From positions 2,614,501 through 2,678,500 of the forward strand of contig NZ_CP026362.1 in the NCBI RefSeq assembly GCF_004116955.1: a stretch of 64,000 nucleotides of DNA, read 5' to 3'. Shown here piece by piece: positions 25,350 through 34,932 of the stretch; the stretch's first letter is position 1, and each line of letters starts with the position of its first letter. Under the pieces are notes generated by a model. It had not been told where the DNA came from. It saw only the letters and a list, made by a program, of their open reading frames with translations, and did not search any database. The DNA is from Bacillus vallismortis (lineage in GTDB: Bacteria > Bacillota > Bacilli > Bacillales > Bacillaceae). The translations under genes were made by a program, and so were the position numbers.

Positions 25350-25868
25350 TTATTTCTCAAGCAATGCCAACGATTCACGATTAAACGCCGGAATATCATC
25401 CGGTGTGCGGCTTGTGACCAATTGATCTTGGCAAACAACCACTTCCTTGTCCACAACGTCGGCACCTGCGTTTTCCATGTCAACACGAATAGACGTATAG
25501 CCTGTCGCTTTTCGGCCATCGAGCGCTTTCGCATTGATTAAAAGCTGCGGGCCGTGGCAAATGGCGAATACCGGCTTTTTGTCAGTCATAAACGCTTTCG
25601 TAAACTGAACGAAACGGTCGTCAGCGCGAAGCTGATCTGGTGAAAATCCTCCGGGAATCAACAGCGCGTCAAAGTCTGAAGGGTTTACGTCGTCAATGGA
25701 CGCGTCAACCGTCACTTCCGCGTTCCCCTGCTTGCCTTTTACGGTTTTGCCTTTTTCATTTTCGATAACAGTCAGTTCATGTCCCGCATCTTTAAAGGCT
25801 TTCGCAGGCTCAGTGTATTCGCTGTCCTCAAAATAATCTGTCAAAACAACTGCAATTTTTTTCCCCAT
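25350..25868 (-). CDS. yfkM: YfkM, DJ-1/PfpI family general stress protein
   Basis: 172 residues. The nucleophile elbow is AICHGP with Cys ~104, and the DJ-1 acidic residue is near EDSEYTEP (14-21). Family members include deglycase/chaperone-like proteins and proteases; the exact activity here is open. Known in B. subtilis as general stress protein 18, and a good sigma-B-type promoter is upstream (25909-25933). GGGAGG precedes the ATG. Confidence 0.92.
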   Translation of the reverse strand: MGKKIAVVLTDYFEDSEYTEPAKAFKDAGHELTVIENEKGKTVKGKQGNAEVTVDASIDDVNPSDFDALLIPGGFSPDQLRADDRFVQFTKAFMTDKKPVFAICHGPQLLINAKALDGRKATGYTSIRVDMENAGADVVDKEVVVCQDQLVTSRTPDDIPAFNRESLALLEK

Positions 25869-25908
25869 TTTTCATAACCTCCCGTTTAATCTGTCTACAT
25901 AAAACACT

Positions 25909-25933
25909 CTTCCCCAGCCACACTAAAATAAAC
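25909..25933 (-). promoter_or_regulatory. Sigma-B-like promoter of yfkM
   Basis: Minus strand: -35 GTTTAT (25933-25928), 13 bp spacer, -10 GGGAAG (25914-25909). Fits the sigma-B pattern and the known stress class of yfkM. Confidence 0.75.
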
Positions 25934-26111
25934 ATTTTCGCAGGCCAGAGAAACGATAAGCATAAATGCCCATCATTTGCCGTTTGACGATATTACATAA
26001 TACTCATTTTTCTCCCTTTTACAATAATCATAAAGAAATACCTACAAATAGTAACAAAATATTCTTACAATAGGAGCTGTAACACAAATTTCGTTGAAAG
26101 GTGGAGAACTG

Positions 26112-29100
26112 GTGAGAATACAGAAAAGACGAACGTACGTCGGCAACATTCTCCGTATTCTTTTGCCCCCTATTATGATACTTAGCCTAATCCTCCCAAC
26201 ACCACCCATTCATGCAAAAGAAAGCGCGGCCCCTCAAGTGCATCTGAGTATTTTGGCCACGACTGATATTCATGCCAACATGATGGATTACGATTACTAC
26301 AGCGACAGAGAAACGACGGATTTCGGGCTGGCAAGAACGGCACAACTGATCCAAAAGCACCGCCAGCAAAACCCCAATACCCTGCTTGTGGATAACGGAG
26401 ACTTGATTCAAGGGAATCCGCTTGGAGAATACGCGGTGAAGTATGAAAAAGACGACATTATCTCCGGCGCGAAAACCCATCCGATTATCAGTGTCATGAA
26501 TGCGCTGGATTATGATGCCGGCACGCTGGGCAATCATGAATTCAACTACGGGCTCGACTTTCTCGACGGCACGATCAAAGGAGCCGAATTCCCGATTGTA
26601 AATGCAAACGTCAAAACAATAAGCGGGAAAAACCGTTATACGCCGTATGTCATTACAGATAAAACCGTCACTGACGAAAACGGCCATGAGCAGAAAGTAA
26701 AGGTCGGCTACATAGGCTTCGTTCCGCCGCAAATTATGACTTGGGACAAAAAGCATCTCGAAGGTCAGGTGCAAGTGCAGGATATCGTAGAATCCGCCAA
26801 TGAAACGATCCCGAAAATGAAGGCGGAAGGCGCAGATGTCATTATCGCCCTCGCCCACAGCGGCATTGAAAAACAAGCCCAATCGCCAGGCGCGGAAAAT
26901 GCCGTATTTGACCTAGCCACAAAAACAAAAGGCATTGACGCGATCATCTCTGGCCATCAGCACGGACTCTTCCCATCCGCCGAGTATGCGGGTGCTGCCC
27001 AATTCGATGTTGAAAAAGGCACGATCAACGGCATTCCAGTCGTCATGCCAAGCAGCTGGGGCAAATACTTGGGCATGATTGACCTTAAACTCGAAAAGAC
27101 GGACGGCTCATGGAAGGTGGCAGATTCCAAGGCCAGTATTGAATCTATCGCAGGCAACGTCACATCCGGTAATGAAACCGTTACAAACACCATCAAACAA
27201 ACGCATCAAAACACACTGGAGTATGTCAGAAAACCAGTCGGCAAAACAGAAGCCGATATTAACAGTTTCTTCGCGCAGGTGAAAGATGACCCTTCCATTC
27301 AGATTGTGACCGACGCGCAAAAATGGTACGCCGAAAAAGAAATGAAGGGTACCGAATACAAGGACCTCCCGATTTTGTCCGCTGGAGCGCCGTTTAAAGC
27401 GGGCGGCAGAAACGGAGCCAATTACTATACGAATATTCCGGCCGGAGATCTCGCCATTAAAAACATCGGTGACTTGTATCTTTACGATAATACCATTCAG
27501 ATTGTCAAGCTAACTGGAAGCGAGGTCAAGGACTGGCTTGAGATGTCAGCAGGCCAATTCAATCAAATTGACCCGTCAAAAGGCGGCGATCAAGCCTTGC
27601 TGAATGACAATTTCCGATCCTATAATTTTGACGTGATTGACGGTGTCACTTATCAGGTCGATGTGACAAAACCGGCGAAATACGATGAGAACGGAAAAGT
27701 CATCAACGCGAATTCTTCCCGGATCATCAACCTTTCCTATGAAGGCAAGCCCATCAGCACGAATCAGGAATTTCTCGTCGTCACCAATAATTATCGTGCG
27801 TCCGGAGGCGGCGGTTTCCCTCACCTGACAAGCGATAAGATTGTCCACGGCTCCGCGGTTGAAAACAGGCAGGTGCTGATGGATTACATTCTTGAACAGA
27901 AAACAGTCAATCCAAAAGCGGACAACAACTGGTCAATCGCACCTGTTTCCGGCACGAATTTGACGTTTGAGTCCTCCCTTTTGGCCAAGCCATTTGCGGA
28001 TAAAGCAGACGACGTCGCATATGTAAGTGAGGCTGCGAATGAGGGCTATGGTGTATACAAGCTGCAATTCGACGATGATTCAAATCCTGAGCCACCTAAG
28101 GACGGACTGTGGGATCTGACTGTCATGCACACAAATGATACGCATGCACACCTCGATGACGCGGCGAGACGAATGACGAAAATCAACGAGGTTCGAGACG
28201 AAACAGACCGTAACATTCTCCTTGATGCGGGAGATGTGTTTTCCGGCGACCTGTATTTCACAAAATGGAACGGTTTAGCCGATTTGAAATTGATGAACAT
28301 GATGGGCTATGACGCCATGACCTTTGGAAACCATGAATTTGATAAAGGCCCGGCAGTGCTTTCTGATTTTCTCAGCGGAAACAGCGCAACAGTCGATCCA
28401 GCCAACCGTTATCACTTTGAAGCGCCTGAATTTCCAGTCGTCAGCGCAAACGTCGATGTGTCAAATGAACCTAAGCTGACTTCATATGTCAAAAAGCCGC
28501 AAACCTTTACAGCAGGTGAAAAGAAAGAGCCCGGCATCCACCCTTACATTCTGTTAGATGTTGACGGTGAGAAAGTCGCCGTATTCGGTCTGACAACGGA
28601 AGATACAGCCACCACCTCAAGCCCGGGCAAAAGCATCGTATTTCATGACGCGTTTGAAACAGCGCAAAACACAGTGAAAACGATTCAGGAAGATGAAAAA
28701 GTAAACAAAATCATCGCTTTAACCCATCTCGGGCATAACCGAGATCTTGAGCTGGCCAAGAAAGTAAAAGGCATTGACTTGATTATCGGCGGGCATACGC
28801 ACACCCTCGTAGACAAAATGGAGGTTGTGAACAACGAAGAGCCGACGATCGTGGCGCAGGCAAAAGAATACGGCCAATACTTGGGACGTGTCGATGTCGT
28901 GTTTGATGAAAACGGCGTAGTGCAAACAGACAAATCAAATCTGAGCGTGCTGCCAATTGATGAACATACGGAAGAAAACGCAGAAGCAAAAAAAGAGCTT
29001 GATCAGTTCAAACATGAATTAGAGGACGTCAAAAATGAAAAAGTCGGCTATACGGATGTGGAGCTTGACGGCCAGCGTGAGCATGTGCGCACGAAGGAAA

Positions 29101-30500
29101 CGAACCTCGGAAACTTCATTGCGGACGGCATGCTCGCAAAAGCGAAAGAAGCAGCAGGCGCCAGAATAGCGATCACAAATGGCGGCGGCATCAGAGCCGG
29201 CATTGACAAAGGCGATATTACACTCGGCGAGGTCCTGAACGTCATGCCGTTCGGCAACACGCTTTATGTGGCCGACTTAACCGGAAAACAAATTAAAGAA
29301 GCCCTTGAACAAGGCTTAAGCAATGTGGAAAACGGAGGCGGCGCCTTCCCTCAGGTGGCCGGAATCCAATATACGTTTACATTAAACAAGGAACCCGGAC
29401 ACCGAATTCTTGACGTCAAACTCGAATTACCTAACGGAGACACGGTTCATCTCGATTCCGATAAGACCTATCGCGTGGCAACGAATAACTTTGTCGGCGC
29501 CGGAGGAGACGGATACTCTGTCTTTACGGAAGCGTCCCATGGTGAAGACCTTGGTTACGTAGATTATGAGATTTTCACTGAACAGCTGAAAAAACTAGGA
29601 AACAAGGTCTCTCCTAAAATCGAAGGACGAATCAAAGAAGTATTCCTTCCGACAAAGCAGAAGGACGGCAGCTGGACACTTGATGAAGACAAATTCGCAA
29701 TTTATGCCCAAAATACCAACACGCCGTTTGTCTACTATGAAACATCTGAAGGATCTCAGGAAAAGCCTATCAATCTTAAAGTAAATGAAGATCAGGTTAA
29801 ACGTTTGAAAGAAAGAGAGTCAGATCCTTCATTGACAGTGTTCAACTACTGGTACAGCATGAAGCTGCCAATGGCGAACCTCAAAACCGCAGACACAGCA
29901 ATCGGCATCAAGTCAACGGGAGAATTGGATGTTTCACTTGCAGATGTGTATGACTTTACAGTGAAGCAAAAAGGAAAAGAATTGAAATCATTCAAGGAGC
30001 CTGTACAGCTTTCGCTTCGCATGTTTGATATTGAAGAAGCTCATAACCCTGCTATTTACCATGTTGACCGGAAAAAGAAAACGTTCACTAAGACAGAACA
30101 GGGTTCAGTTGACGATGATATCGTGACAGGATATACAACCCATTTTAGTGAATACACGATCTTAAATTCCGGTGCGAACAATAAACCGCCGGCATTCCCG
30201 TCCGATCAGCCGACAGGCGGTGATGACGGGAGCAATGGCGGAGGCTCCGACAAACCAGGCGGAAAACAGCCGCCTGACGGGAGCGGAGGAAAAGATACAC
30301 CTCCCGGCAATGAACCAACAAACGGATCGGGAGGAAACGGATCAGACGGATCGGGAACGGACGGCCCGGCTGGCGGCTTGCTTCCGGACACAGCCACTTC
30401 CATGTACTCGTTTCTCTTAGCCGGATTACTGATCAGCGCGCTCGGGACAGCATTGTACTTGCATCAGAGGAGAAAACAAAATAAAGCGAATCAAGCATAA
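26112..30500 (+). CDS. yfkN: YfkN, wall-anchored nucleotide phosphodiesterase / 5'-nucleotidase
   Basis: 1462 residue exported enzyme with two tandem metallophosphatase + 5'-nucleotidase modules. Signal peptide to ~35 (PPIHA). Module 1 opens with TTDIHAN (~49-55) and has GNHEF; module 2 opens with HTNDTHAH (~670) and again has GNHEF, then a GGGIRAG nucleotide-binding segment. The C-terminus has a Gly/Pro/Asp-rich wall spacer, LPDTA, a hydrophobic helix and RRKQNK: a sortase signal of the YhcS (SrtD) type. B. subtilis YfkN acts on 2',3'-cyclic nucleotides, 2'(3')- and 5'-nucleotides. GTG at 26112 follows GGTGGAG; a TTG six codons earlier overlaps that site. Confidence 0.95.
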   Translation: MRIQKRRTYVGNILRILLPPIMILSLILPTPPIHAKESAAPQVHLSILATTDIHANMMDYDYYSDRETTDFGLARTAQLIQKHRQQNPNTLLVDNGDLIQGNPLGEYAVKYEKDDIISGAKTHPIISVMNALDYDAGTLGNHEFNYGLDFLDGTIKGAEFPIVNANVKTISGKNRYTPYVITDKTVTDENGHEQKVKVGYIGFVPPQIMTWDKKHLEGQVQVQDIVESANETIPKMKAEGADVIIALAHSGIEKQAQSPGAENAVFDLATKTKGIDAIISGHQHGLFPSAEYAGAAQFDVEKGTINGIPVVMPSSWGKYLGMIDLKLEKTDGSWKVADSKASIESIAGNVTSGNETVTNTIKQTHQNTLEYVRKPVGKTEADINSFFAQVKDDPSIQIVTDAQKWYAEKEMKGTEYKDLPILSAGAPFKAGGRNGANYYTNIPAGDLAIKNIGDLYLYDNTIQIVKLTGSEVKDWLEMSAGQFNQIDPSKGGDQALLNDNFRSYNFDVIDGVTYQVDVTKPAKYDENGKVINANSSRIINLSYEGKPISTNQEFLVVTNNYRASGGGGFPHLTSDKIVHGSAVENRQVLMDYILEQKTVNPKADNNWSIAPVSGTNLTFESSLLAKPFADKADDVAYVSEAANEGYGVYKLQFDDDSNPEPPKDGLWDLTVMHTNDTHAHLDDAARRMTKINEVRDETDRNILLDAGDVFSGDLYFTKWNGLADLKLMNMMGYDAMTFGNHEFDKGPAVLSDFLSGNSATVDPANRYHFEAPEFPVVSANVDVSNEPKLTSYVKKPQTFTAGEKKEPGIHPYILLDVDGEKVAVFGLTTEDTATTSSPGKSIVFHDAFETAQNTVKTIQEDEKVNKIIALTHLGHNRDLELAKKVKGIDLIIGGHTHTLVDKMEVVNNEEPTIVAQAKEYGQYLGRVDVVFDENGVVQTDKSNLSVLPIDEHTEENAEAKKELDQFKHELEDVKNEKVGYTDVELDGQREHVRTKETNLGNFIADGMLAKAKEAAGARIAITNGGGIRAGIDKGDITLGEVLNVMPFGNTLYVADLTGKQIKEALEQGLSNVENGGGAFPQVAGIQYTFTLNKEPGHRILDVKLELPNGDTVHLDSDKTYRVATNNFVGAGGDGYSVFTEASHGEDLGYVDYEIFTEQLKKLGNKVSPKIEGRIKEVFLPTKQKDGSWTLDEDKFAIYAQNTNTPFVYYETSEGSQEKPINLKVNEDQVKRLKERESDPSLTVFNYWYSMKLPMANLKTADTAIGIKSTGELDVSLADVYDFTVKQKGKELKSFKEPVQLSLRMFDIEEAHNPAIYHVDRKKKTFTKTEQGSVDDDIVTGYTTHFSEYTILNSGANNKPPAFPSDQPTGGDDGSNGGGSDKPGGKQPPDGSGGKDTPPGNEPTNGSGGNGSDGSGTDGPAGGLLPDTATSMYSFLLAGLLISALGTALYLHQRRKQNKANQA

Positions 30501-30533
30501 AAAAGAGCTGCTCGTTTTGCGAGCAGCTCTCTT
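30500..30533. terminator. Bidirectional terminator between yfkN and yfkO
   Basis: Perfect 11 bp stem AGAGCTGCTCG / CGAGCAGCTCT (30504-30530), A-rich before and CTTACTTT after. Confidence 0.9.
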
Positions 30534-30536
30534 ACT

Positions 30537-31202
30537 TTAAACCCATTTCACAACATCTTCAACAGCAGATCTTGTTTTCGGACGAGGGTCTCTCACACGG
30601 TAGCCAAACGCCACCATCACAGAGATGTCGAAGCTTCCGTTTTCCAGAAGGCCTTCTTCTTCAAGAATACGGTGAATGTGATCATACTGGAAACCTTCCA
30701 CAGGGCAGGAATCAACGCCGATTTGCGCAGCGGCAGTCATCATGTTGCCAAGCGCAATATATGTTTGTTTTGAAGCCCAGTCAAACAATGTTCTGTCACT
30801 TTCAAGCAAATGCAGATCGTGTTTCTGGAACTCTTCCGTTTTGCTGAGATAGCCTTCGTAAACGTCCTGAGGCATTTGTTTTACTTCTTTTAAATGACGT
30901 TTGATGTAGTCCGCATCGTATTTGATATCCTTCGCTGTACGCGCAAGAATCAGAACGAAATGGCTTGCGGTTGGAAGCTGCTTTTGCGCGCCCCATGTGT
31001 ATTCGCGAAGCTTCTCGCGAAATTCCGGATTTTGAACGACAACGAATTTCCAAGGCTCAAGGCCGAGTGAACTCGGAGACAGTCTTCCTGTTTCTAAAAT
31101 AAATTCAAAATCGCTGTCTGATACTTTTTTATTCGGGTCAAATTCCTTTGTCGCATGTCTGAAATGGTATGCGTCCAGAATTTGTTTCTTTACATCTGCC
31201 AT
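30537..31202 (-). CDS. yfkO: YfkO, NAD(P)H nitroreductase
   Basis: 221 residue FMN nitroreductase, NfsB-like. FRHATKEFDP near the N-terminus binds the flavin phosphate, SSLGLEPWKFVVV holds the family core, and VAFGYRVRDPRPKTR ends it. It reduces nitro-aromatics and quinones; YfkO homologues are known as prodrug-activating nitroreductases. The ATG at 31202 follows GGAGAGG at 8 bases. In 168 it lies next to treR, and here next to the treR wreck. Confidence 0.93.
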   Translation of the reverse strand: MADVKKQILDAYHFRHATKEFDPNKKVSDSDFEFILETGRLSPSSLGLEPWKFVVVQNPEFREKLREYTWGAQKQLPTASHFVLILARTAKDIKYDADYIKRHLKEVKQMPQDVYEGYLSKTEEFQKHDLHLLESDRTLFDWASKQTYIALGNMMTAAAQIGVDSCPVEGFQYDHIHRILEEEGLLENGSFDISVMVAFGYRVRDPRPKTRSAVEDVVKWV

Positions 31203-31340
31203 GTTAAACACCTCTCCTTTTGGTTACTCTCATCTCTATTGTAGCCATTATGATAAAAAGTAAAAGTACGCACATTTTTGTTGGATAGTATCAATTTTGA
31301 TACCAAACAAAAAAAGCGCGCTGCCGCAGGCAGGCGCCTC

Positions 31341-31830
31341 TCATTTCCCCCGGCGCGCAAAATCCACAAAGCGGAGTTTGTCAAGGCGGTGTCTGCTTTC
31401 CGTATATTGAAAGAAACTCGTATCCTCCAAAAAGACGTAGTTTCTTCACGACAATATGTCGAGCAGCTCCCTGTCCTCATCCATAAACGTCTCAGCGACA
31501 ATTTCTTTTTTGGGCGCAGCTGATTGAAAGACCGAGTTCTCCTTCTATCATATATATAGTTCTCAAAAATTGCGTTCGTCAGGCGAAACACATACTTCCT
31601 GAAAATGTAATCCTTGTCCAAAATCACATGCTCCCCGGCACTCTTTCGAGACTGATGACTTCCCAGATGTCGTTATCCGGATTGGCCGGAGCTGCTTTTG
31701 GACCAGCTCTGACGGAGGCTCCAGCCCGTATTTGTGTACAGTTTTTTCTTTTCTTGCCAAGCGTTTGCGCGAGCTCCTTGAAGCCGACAAAGTCTGAGAC
31801 GGGAAATAGCATTTTTTCGCTAAGAATGGC
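31341..31830 (-). pseudogene. treR: treR pseudogene (trehalose repressor, GntR family)
   Basis: Minus-strand fragments in three frames match the TreR effector domain in order: LFPVSDFVGFKELAQTLGKK (~31800-31740), NDIWEVISLERV (~31660), ILDKDYIFR (~31620), KKEIVAETFMDEDRELLDI (~31510-31450) and YTESRHRLDKLRFVDFARRG with the true stop at 31341-31343. Many frameshifts separate them. The N-terminal winged-helix DNA-binding domain is missing altogether, and no trehalose hydrolase (treA) or trehalose PTS (treP) remains between here and yfkQ. The remaining ~185 bp to 32015 carries only the yfkQ upstream region. Confidence 0.88.
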
Positions 31831-32015
31831 GGCCTTATCCTCTGATTATCTGGATTTATGGTCCATCCTGCTTAGTTTAGATTGTTTCTTCACATGCAGT
31901 CCACAACTTTAATAGCACTTTTATTCTAGAGTGAGAATATCTGAAACAAACAAGGTTACCCTAAAAGTCACAAGCACTAGTTATATAAGACATTGAAAAA
32001 GCAGGGTGAGCCTCT

Positions 32016-33557
32016 ATGAATAAACGCGACAAAGCGCTTCAACTCATCAAGGAGCTTGAAAATAATCAAGATAGGCCGATCTCTCCAGATTTGAAGGAAA
32101 ACCTTGATAATCTGACCTTATTAACAGAGAGCTGCTCAGACATCGTAATTAGGCAATTTGACTTCGGAAACGGGCTGTGCGGATTTATTGTTTATATTGA
32201 AGGAATTGTAAAGTCTGAACATATACAGGATCACGCCCTCCGTCCATTCTTGAGGCATCTGACAGATCAAATAGATGAACATGAGGAAGAGCTGCAAAAC
32301 ACACTATCGATATCGAGCGTTGCCGCAGAATCAAGTATAAGCAAAGTGGCTGAATCCATCATTGAGGGAAATGCGGTTTTGTTTGCAGATGGGCATTCAA
32401 AATGCCTGATCTTAAAAATCAAAGGCGGTCAAAGAAGAAGCATTCAAGAACCGATCACAGAATCAACCATTAGAGGATCAAGAGAGGGCTTCACTGAAAG
32501 CCTCAGGGTCAATACCGCTCTTGTACGCTTTCGCGTCAAAACGCTCCAGCTTAAAATGCTATCGTTTAAAATCGGCACGAAAACCAAAACTGACATTGTC
32601 TTGGCCTATATAGACGGGCTTGCCGATCCAAAGGTTATTGACAAAGTGAAAAAAAGAATTAAAAACATCAAGATTGATGCCGTATTAGAAAGCGGATATA
32701 TTGAGGAGTTTATCGAGGATGACACGTACTCGCCTTTCCCTCAGCTGCAATACACGGAAAGACCCGATACCGTCGCCGCCCAGCTTCTCGAAGGCCGATT
32801 TGCCATTTTTACAGATAATACGCCTTTTGTTTTAACAGGCCCGATCACGTTTTGGCAGTTGATGCAGGCCAGTGAAGATTATTATGAGCGCTATTTGATG
32901 TCTAACTTAATCCGTTGGCTGCGTTATATGTTTTTATTCCTTGCTCTTTATTTGCCGGCTATTTATGTTGCCGTAATTACATACCATCAGGACTTAATGC
33001 CAACAAACTTAATGTTCAGTGTGGCATCTGCCCGTGAACCGATTCCTTTCCCCGCCATCGTAGAAGCTTTAATTATGGAAATTTCTTTTGAGGCTCTTCG
33101 AGAAGCGGGAGTGCGCCTGCCGAAAACCATCGGCCAGACCGTCAGCATTCTCGGGGCTCTGGTCATCGGGACAGCAGCCGTTGAAGCCGGAATAGTATCA
33201 GCTCCAATAGTGATCATCGTATCGTTAACAGGGATCGCATCTTTTACAATTCCACGATTTAATTTAGCCATTTCCATCAGGATGCTGCGATTCCCCTTTA
33301 TGTTTCTGGCAAGTATTTTCGGGGTGTTCGGCATTATGCTTGGAACGATTCTCTTAGTGCTCCATTTATGCAAGCTGCAATCGTTCGGCATCCCTTATTT
33401 ATCCGGGATTTCTCCGTTTAAACGAGATGAAGTAAAAGATATTTTTGTCCGGGCGCCTTGGTGGACGATGACAAGAAGACCTAGCACGTATTCTCGTGAA
33501 AACGGACAGAAAGGAGAAAGAAGAGAGGAAACACGAGATGAAAAAGACAATATATAA
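32016..33557 (+). CDS. yfkQ: YfkQ, germinant receptor A subunit (GerA family)
   Basis: 513 residue spore inner-membrane germinant receptor subunit. Soluble N-terminal domain (~1-290) with the typical DGLADPKVIDKVKKRI segment, then about five membrane helices and a cytoplasmic tail. PFPAIVEALIMEISFEALREAGVRLPKTIG is the hallmark GerA stretch. First gene of yfkQ-R-S-T; its end overlaps yfkR. AGGGTGAG lies before the ATG. Such receptors respond to amino acids or sugars; the ligand of this one is not known. Confidence 0.93.
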   Translation: MNKRDKALQLIKELENNQDRPISPDLKENLDNLTLLTESCSDIVIRQFDFGNGLCGFIVYIEGIVKSEHIQDHALRPFLRHLTDQIDEHEEELQNTLSISSVAAESSISKVAESIIEGNAVLFADGHSKCLILKIKGGQRRSIQEPITESTIRGSREGFTESLRVNTALVRFRVKTLQLKMLSFKIGTKTKTDIVLAYIDGLADPKVIDKVKKRIKNIKIDAVLESGYIEEFIEDDTYSPFPQLQYTERPDTVAAQLLEGRFAIFTDNTPFVLTGPITFWQLMQASEDYYERYLMSNLIRWLRYMFLFLALYLPAIYVAVITYHQDLMPTNLMFSVASAREPIPFPAIVEALIMEISFEALREAGVRLPKTIGQTVSILGALVIGTAAVEAGIVSAPIVIIVSLTGIASFTIPRFNLAISIRMLRFPFMFLASIFGVFGIMLGTILLVLHLCKLQSFGIPYLSGISPFKRDEVKDIFVRAPWWTMTRRPSTYSRENGQKGERREETRDEKDNI

Positions 33558-34692
33558 GGCTGTTGCGCCGCTACTCGCTTGTATACTTCTCGCTGGCTGC
33601 TGGGACCGGACTGAAATCAATGACATTGCGTTTGTCGTCAGCTCCGCGATTGATAAGAAAAAAGACAAGTATCAAGTAGCTATGCAGATTCCCTTAGTCG
33701 GGCAGTTAGGCGGACAGACAGGGGGAGGTGGCGGCACAACAGGTTCACAAACGTGGTATGTTGATTCCGCTTCTGGCAAAACTCTTAGGGAGACCAGCAA
33801 CAAGCTGCAAAGTTCATTGTCGCGAACAATTAATACATCCCATAGACGCACGGTTGTCATCGGAGAGAACTTGGCGAGAGAAGGTCTGGCACCGGTATTT
33901 GATCTCTTAACGAGAAATCCGCAGAACAGATTGACGGCATTACTATTAATCAGCCAGGGTGAAGCGCGCGATATTATCAATACTGAAGTGCAGCTGGAAC
34001 AATTTCCAGCGGAGATGATACGGGAACTGGCCATTCTTTCAACAAAACGACCGGTTTTTTTAAGCCGGTTTATGTCGGACTTATTAGAAAAAGGCAATGA
34101 TCCGTATGCCCCGGTAATATCCGCCACAAAAACCAAACCGGGCGGCAAAGGAAAAAGCAATTTAAAGATTGACGGTATTGCCATATTCAAAAAAGACAAA
34201 CTGGTGGATATTTTTAAAGATGAGCACCTGACGTCCGCTCTGATTTTGTTAAATCAGGCCCGTCAGCCGGAATTCATTATAGACCTGCCGAATCAGATGG
34301 GAAAAGCTTCAGTTCAGCTTCAAAAGTCGGCTGCTGACTTTCGCGCTACTGAAAAAAACGGCAAACTTGCAATGACCGTGGAGATCAGAGCCAAAGGAGT
34401 CATCATCGAAAATCAATCCACCTATGATACGGGAGAAAATGACCAATTTTACATCATTCAAAAAGCGGTAAATAAAGCAGTAAAAAAAGATATCACCAGT
34501 ACCATCCAACGGCTTCAGAAGCTGAAAGCGGATCCTGCCGGTTTTCAGGACAAAACAATAAGAAGCATGGGAATAACGAAAGACTTTTTGAATAAAGACT
34601 GGAACGAGGTATACCAAAATATGGATGTAAACGTTATCCCATCTATCGTAATTGAATCGGGCGGCGTTTTGTATAAAACCATCAGCCGTTAA
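33538..34692 (+). CDS. yfkR: YfkR, germinant receptor C lipoprotein (GerC family)
   Basis: 384 residue lipoprotein: signal peptide ending CILLAGC, with lipidated Cys near 20 followed by the family-typical WDRTEINDIAFV. Gly-rich loop near residue 60-75 (GGQTGGGGGTTGSQ). The start at 33538 lies inside the end of yfkQ (20 base overlap) with AGAGGAAA upstream, which implies coupled translation. It completes the A-C-B receptor with YfkQ and YfkT on the outer face of the spore inner membrane. Confidence 0.92.
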   Translation: MKKTIYKAVAPLLACILLAGCWDRTEINDIAFVVSSAIDKKKDKYQVAMQIPLVGQLGGQTGGGGGTTGSQTWYVDSASGKTLRETSNKLQSSLSRTINTSHRRTVVIGENLAREGLAPVFDLLTRNPQNRLTALLLISQGEARDIINTEVQLEQFPAEMIRELAILSTKRPVFLSRFMSDLLEKGNDPYAPVISATKTKPGGKGKSNLKIDGIAIFKKDKLVDIFKDEHLTSALILLNQARQPEFIIDLPNQMGKASVQLQKSAADFRATEKNGKLAMTVEIRAKGVIIENQSTYDTGENDQFYIIQKAVNKAVKKDITSTIQRLQKLKADPAGFQDKTIRSMGITKDFLNKDWNEVYQNMDVNVIPSIVIESGGVLYKTISR

Positions 34693-34707
34693 GTGGGGGG
34701 CATCAGC

Positions 34708-34908
34708 ATGATCAGCTTTATCACTCAGACAGTGATTGTGTGCATTGCAATATATATATACGAATGGAAAAATTTTTATTCCGCTAATACGACAACAAAA
34801 TGGGTCTTCAGTCTAATGATTGCAGGAAGTTCTATTCTATGGATTTATCTTAGAGTGAACCCCCTACTCCCGCGGCTCGGCCACCTGTTTAAATATATTC
34901 CGTTTTGA
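34708..34908 (+). CDS. yfkS: YfkS, small germinant-receptor accessory (D-type) protein
   Basis: 66 residues with two hydrophobic segments (residues ~1-20 and ~31-48), as in the small D subunits encoded in many ger operons. GGGGGG before the ATG decides the start. 15 bases after yfkR and 24 before yfkT. The D-subunit role is inferred from position and topology. Confidence 0.82.
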   Translation: MISFITQTVIVCIAIYIYEWKNFYSANTTTKWVFSLMIAGSSILWIYLRVNPLLPRLGHLFKYIPF

Positions 34909-34932
34909 TACATGACAGAAAGGACGTGCTTT

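Noticed and set aside
25980-26080. Possible PhoP box upstream of yfkN
   Set aside because: Several TTACA/TAACA-like words occur, but spacing is not the regular ~11 bp needed for PhoP.
26187-26882. 231-codon minus-strand ORF
   Set aside because: Shadow of the yfkN metallophosphatase module.
31628-31912. 94-codon plus-strand ORF in the yfkO-yfkQ gap
   Set aside because: Runs antisense to recognisable treR fragments and lacks a ribosome site.
31940-31985. Sigma-G promoter of yfkQRST
   Set aside because: GAATAT and TACCCTA lie at a workable distance, but the -10 match is too weak to list.
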